Shown: one piece after another, positions 60,470-64,000 of the stretch
Numbering within the stretch: the first letter of the stretch is position 1
Layout: every line of letters starts with the position of its first letter
Origin: Xenopus tropicalis
Taxonomy: Eukaryota > Chordata > Amphibia > Anura > Pipidae
Assembly: GCF_000004195.4 (NCBI RefSeq)
Contig: NC_030678.2
Location: forward strand, 75,885,404-75,949,403
Reading direction: 5' to 3'
Length of the DNA: 64,000 bases
Position numbers and translations under genes: made by a program
The notes under the pieces: model-generated
Told to the model about the DNA's origin: nothing
The model's input: only the letters and a program-made list of their open reading frames with translations
Database searches by the model: none

Positions 60470-62111
60470 CTTATGTAGGAACAGAAAAGCCAAACATAGA
60501 AACAAACAGCAGGGGAAAAAAGCTGACAATTAGCATTGAATTAACCTAATTAAAATGTGTGTTAAGTAATTATGATTCGTGTTACATACAAATTATCCCA
60601 AGTTAAATTGATCATACCATCACTATTAAATTAAGGAAAGCTTATCATACATTATTTGTGAAAAATTAAAATGTGTGGTATTGAAAAACCTATCAAACAT
60701 GCAATAGACCATAAAGAACACAAGTGCAAACATATATGCATACTGTATTATTAAACTTACTCAAAATGCTTTTTGAGAACTTTTACAATTTACATTAATT
60801 TTCTATTTTGAGATTGTAATCACTTTTTAAAATGTATTTAAAAAATAATTATTGAAATTATATTATCTTCCCTCCATTCAATAGGCATTATACCTGATGA
60901 AAGTGGCCTAGCTAAAGCTAAACTAAGTTCTCTAAGGGGCACATTTACTAATCCATGAATCCGAATGGGAAAAAATTGGATTGGAAACGAAAATTTTTCG
61001 ACTTTTTCGTCGCCGTCATGTTTTTTCTCGTATTTTGCACAATTTTTTCGTCGCCGTCACAACTTTATCGTATTTTTCGTTGCCGACACGATTTTTTCAT
61101 ATTCAGCAATTGTAAACGGCCGAAAAACCAATTTGATTTTTTTGCGACGGCGGCAAAAAAGTCACGGAAAATATACGATAAAGTTGTAACGGCGACGAAA
61201 AAGTCGCGCAAAATACGAAACATCGCAACGGCAGCGAAAAAGTCGCAAAAATACCAATCATTACGGAAAAAACGCATTCAGACGCTTTCGGTCCGTTCGT
61301 GGATTAGTAAATGTGCCCCTAAGTGTCCAAGGGTATATTCTATCAGAATCAGGGCCCTTGTTAACAGTAACTTTGCTTAAACATTTAAGTGTCAAGAAAA
61401 TTACTGACAGTCATAAAACTGTGTATTGAGTGTTTATCTATGTGAAGGCGGTTGTAAATATCTGATGTAAAAAGGTGCCATTTTTCTATTATTCTTTGGT
61501 GGCTGTCTGCGACCCACTGATGTGAATGGATTACACCAGATGCGGGGTTGTGTAAAATAATTGCGTTAATTATGGCATTAGTCTGGTGTGAAATTAAATA
61601 TAGCAAAAAAAATGTAAGGAGTGCACATTAGTCATTTAGATTCAAAGCAGATATTGGTGCAAAGAATACATCAGTTTTGTTTAAGCATTCCAATATATAT
61701 AAAGCAATGCACCACAATGAGCAAACCAGCACAAAATAAGGCCATTTGGTAGGTTTGTTGAGTGATCTTTTATATAGCACCATGGACATCATGTGCAATT
61801 ACATACAGGCATTTTAAAGCAATACATTGTAATATACATACCAAATATAAGTATAGAAAGATCAAAAGCAGACATGTATAGCAATGGGAAAGCCTAACAT
61901 TTAGGATCCTCTACCAGGGGACCCAGTTGATTAAATATATTAATATATCATATATATCAATATAAGATGAATGTGCTCTTTACATTTTGCCCTTGCACCC
62001 ATTGCAATAGAGAAAAGGCATACTAACAACTTAAGTAGAATGTTGTGCAGGGATTTCCTAATATCTGAATCTTAAATGAAGACAAAAGGGTTCAGAAGAC
62101 TGAAAAGTTAC
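60470..62111. other. ACACA intron between exons a and b
   Basis: Contains one Harbinger-type palindrome (60936-61319). The rest is AT-rich, with nothing else recognised. Confidence 0.75.
60936..61319. mobile_element. PIF/Harbinger-type palindromic MITE (GGGGCACATTTACTAA subtype)
   Basis: Both ends read GGGGCACATTTACTAATCCA inward (right end GGGGCACATTTACTAATCCAC), and TAA flanks both sides (60933-60935 and 61320-61322). The interior is CG-rich with CGTCGCCGTC / GACGGCGACG-like steps and can fold. The terminal sequence differs from the 13.4 and 39.6 kb elements, so it is a sister subfamily. Confidence 0.83.
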
Positions 62112-62168
62112 CTTTTGTGCTACCAGAAATGTCAGCCGACGAATACCATGATCCATTAACACAGCTTT
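62112..62168 (-). CDS. ACACA: ACACA exon a (first in window; central domain)
   Basis: This 57 nt exon encodes 19 codons, KAVLMDHGIRRLTFLVAQK. It corresponds to the human KATLVDHGIRRLTFLVAQK stretch of the non-catalytic central domain. The acceptor reads ACAG before AAAGCT and the donor is GTAACT. Both exon ends fall between codons. The preceding exon (the part ending near FTQQN in human) was not found between here and position 64000, so it probably lies outside the window. Confidence 0.95.
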
Positions 62169-62443
62169 CTGTTACCATAAAGACACAAATTAAATAACAG
62201 AACAATTTAAAAAAGAAACAGAAATAACATTTAATTTCACAAAGCTGTAAATATATGTCTTTTGTCCAAAGTTTCAATAAAAAATCATTAATAAAGCATT
62301 ACATACATTTGGTTCGTTGCTTCAATTTGTATGTGGCTGATCAAAGCTAAATACTAATTGCTATAAGTTACTGTGGATTGCTAAATGGATGTGTTAGCAA
62401 ATCAGCCTCATGTTTGAGCTATATTAAGGCTGATGTTCTAGGG

Positions 62444-63314
62444 CAGTGCTGTCCAACTTCTGTTGTACCGAGGGCCGGAATTTTTCCGACCTACGTGGTG
62501 GAGGGCCGATAATGGAAGCCAGTTTTGACCACTCCCCTTTTTGAAACCACACCCACTTGAAACCACACCCATGTTATCACATGATCATACCCATATTAAT
62601 GGTTGTAGTACAGCAAAAACCTGCCATACTCTGCCTGCCCTACCCTGCCTGTGTGTGCCATACTCTGCCTGCCCTACCCTGCCAGCGTGCCATACTTTCA
62701 CTGTGTGTGCCATTCTTGGCTGGTTTGTGCCATACTTGGCCTGTGTGTGCTATACTCTGCCTGCCCTACCCTGTCTGTGTGTTCCATACTCTGCCTTCCC
62801 TACCCTGCCTTTGTGTGCCATACTCTGCTTGCCCTATGCTGCCTGTGTGTATGGCACACACAGGCAGCCTACAGTGACACAATGCTGGCACTGCTCCTAC
62901 AGTCTGCACAATAACTATATATTAAAAAACGTTTTAATTGCAGTACCACCTCAGTATATGTTCTTTTTGTAGTATGCAGGGATTATTTGTGGGTTTCTAC
63001 TGCTCCTGAGGTGTGAACAGGGGAACAATGGGGGTGATTACAGCCTGAGCCTGAGGTGTGAACACTGCAGGGGGTGAACAATGCAGAGATTAAAAGGTGT
63101 GAACAACACAGGGGATTACATATTTAAACAATACAGCCTGATTACATCTTGAATCTGAGGTGAGAACCATGCAGGGGGGCAGTTAATCACAGTACTGATA
63201 CCATTTAAAGCTTACACAAGAGTAAGCCATCAAAGCAGCCAGACAGGTCGGGGGCCACACAGAGGGAGGTCACGGGCCGCATGCGGCCCGCGGGCCGCCA
63301 GTTGGACAGCACTG
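62444..63314. mobile_element. hAT-type element, copy B (871 bp)
   Basis: The ends are CAGTGCTGTCCAACTT and AGTTGGACAGCACTG, with an exact 8 bp target duplication TTCTAGGG at 62436-62443 and 63315-63322. It is inverted relative to copy A: its right part (GGCCACACAGAGGG, CATCAAAGCAGCCAGACAGG) is the complement of copy A's left part. It carries a shorter version of the same minisatellite and has no Tc1 insertion or transposase. Confidence 0.9.
62622..62875. repeat. Minisatellite inside hAT copy B
   Basis: Repeats of CCATACTCTGCCTGCCCTAC and CCTGCCTGTGTGTG form the complement of the copy A unit, in about seven irregular units. The right end (62835-62872) forms a small inverted repeat around TATGGCACACACAGGCAGC. 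Confidence 0.87.
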
Positions 63315-64000
63315 TTCTAGGGTTATCAACAGGGCAGTGGGTTGGTCATGCCCAGTGTAGATAGTCCTCTATTCCAGAACACAGATGTCTACAAAGATCG
63401 AATCTGCCATAAAATGCACCATATTGACAATTCTGGCTTTACTCAGTCATGAATGAAAAGGGCAGTAAAGATTTTTGGTAAAAAAAAACTGCATTGCATG
63501 TGATTTAGCATTTTCACCTTTTTTGCTCTTTTACATTCATATGCACAATGCACAAAGTGCGGGCATTGCATTACCATACAAAGAAGATGAACACGTCAGC
63601 TGCATATATTCAGCTCTGGGAATATAAGTAGCTATATGAACTCTGTCAGTGTCCTATCTGTATTTGCAGGTGACTGTGTACAAAAGAAAAGTCTAAACCC
63701 ATGAGAATATGGATCAGTTCAATTCTTGTACCCTTAGGGATCATTCCTTTCCATTCACATTTAGATGCTTTACCATGGAGCACTGACTGAAGGCCTATGG
63801 CTCCACAACGGTCCTTCATCTTTAATTCCCGCCATTCTCTGACAGTTAGATGTTGTGCATTGCATTTCTCCTCTAACAATGAACACCAACAAATACATAT
63901 TCTTCATATATTGGAACACTGATACATTTGTTTAGCGACATCAAGTCTTTCCCATGGACAATGGTAGGGCTAGGACTACTATTTAGTCATTACATTCTTT

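Larger units (their letters stand above)
1223..62168 (-). other. ACACA: ACACA gene body (partial): 14 internal exons of acetyl-CoA carboxylase alpha
   Basis: Biotin-dependent cytosolic acetyl-CoA carboxylase makes malonyl-CoA, the committed precursor of fatty-acid synthesis and an inhibitor of mitochondrial fatty-acid uptake. Here 14 exons join in one open frame of 629 codons, each with AG before and GT after on the minus strand. Peptides match vertebrate ACACA as I remember it: the end of the central domain, then the N-terminal half of the carboxyltransferase domain with [21 protein letters not shown] and [21 protein letters not shown] is preferred to the mitochondrial paralogue ACACB because of [40 protein letters not shown] and GMVAWKMT. 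The full protein is about 2,346 residues in human; the biotin carboxylase and biotin-carrier domains lie upstream and the C-terminal carboxyltransferase half downstream. Introns range from 282 bp to 23.6 kb. Confidence 0.97.
62169..64000. other. ACACA intron upstream of exon a (partial)
   Basis: Apart from hAT copy B, this segment has no recognised exon. A 77-codon minus-strand frame at 63646-63879 has no recognisable family. Confidence 0.7.

Noticed and set aside
1223..62168. Assignment of the gene to ACACB
   Set aside because: Exons n and k alone look partly like ACACB ([18 protein letters not shown]), but exons d, f, h and i match ACACA-specific residues throughout.
62541..62972. 143-codon plus-strand frame rich in Cys and Pro
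   Set aside because: Same cause: it runs through the minisatellite of hAT copy B.
63646..63879. 77-codon minus-strand frame as a possible upstream ACACA exon
   Set aside because: Its peptide does not match the ACACA sequence expected before KAVLMDHG.

Overview
This window is vertebrate intronic and exonic DNA, most likely from a clawed frog (Xenopus; tropicalis and laevis cannot be separated by eye). The organism call rests on the repeats: TTAA-flanked T2/Kolobok-type MITEs with TTAAAGG termini, PIF/Harbinger-type fold-backs ending in GGGGCTGATTTACT, a DIRS retroelement, hAT and Tc1 copies, and the ACAGGTATGGGATC family. The one cellular gene is on the minus strand: the middle of acetyl-CoA carboxylase alpha (ACACA). 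I place 14 consecutive internal coding exons (1,888 nt, 629 codons plus 1 nt), all with GT..AG borders and one continuous reading frame. They run from the end of the central domain to the end of the N-terminal half of the carboxyltransferase domain, about human residues 1285 to 1914 (estimated from memory). Neither gene end is in the window. Several exons match ACACA rather than ACACB.

Layout, left to right in the window (3' to 5' for the gene). 1-2.5 kb: the two most downstream exons and a T2 MITE. 2.45-26 kb: a 23.6 kb intron with Harbinger fold-backs, a 2.7 kb hAT element carrying a minisatellite and a nested, broken Tc1 transposon, further hAT MITEs and ACAGGTATGG-type repeats. 26-32.3 kb: four carboxyltransferase exons. 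32.3-42.3 kb: a 10 kb intron with T2 MITEs, a perfect 102 bp TTAA hairpin and a second Harbinger palindrome almost identical to that at 13.4 kb. 42.3-48.4 kb: three exons. 48.4-56 kb: an intron holding a 4 kb DIRS-type tyrosine-recombinase retroelement that has lost its reverse transcriptase core, with its 5' end caught in a nearly identical 1,686 bp tandem duplication. 56-62.2 kb: five exons, two of them microexons (45 and 42 nt). 62.2-64 kb: intron with a second hAT copy in opposite orientation.

The exons encode enzyme that carries out the rate-limiting step of fatty-acid synthesis (acetyl-CoA to malonyl-CoA). All other content is mobile DNA, simple repeats, and a few non-repetitive blocks that might be regulatory. 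I found no tRNA or rRNA gene, no CRISPR array and no convincing second cellular gene. I did not find an undescribed biological system. The points most worth checking are the DIRS deletion derivative, the tandem duplication (real or assembly artefact), the nested hAT/Tc1 locus with diagnostic 8 bp target duplications, and a local duplication beside a splice acceptor.
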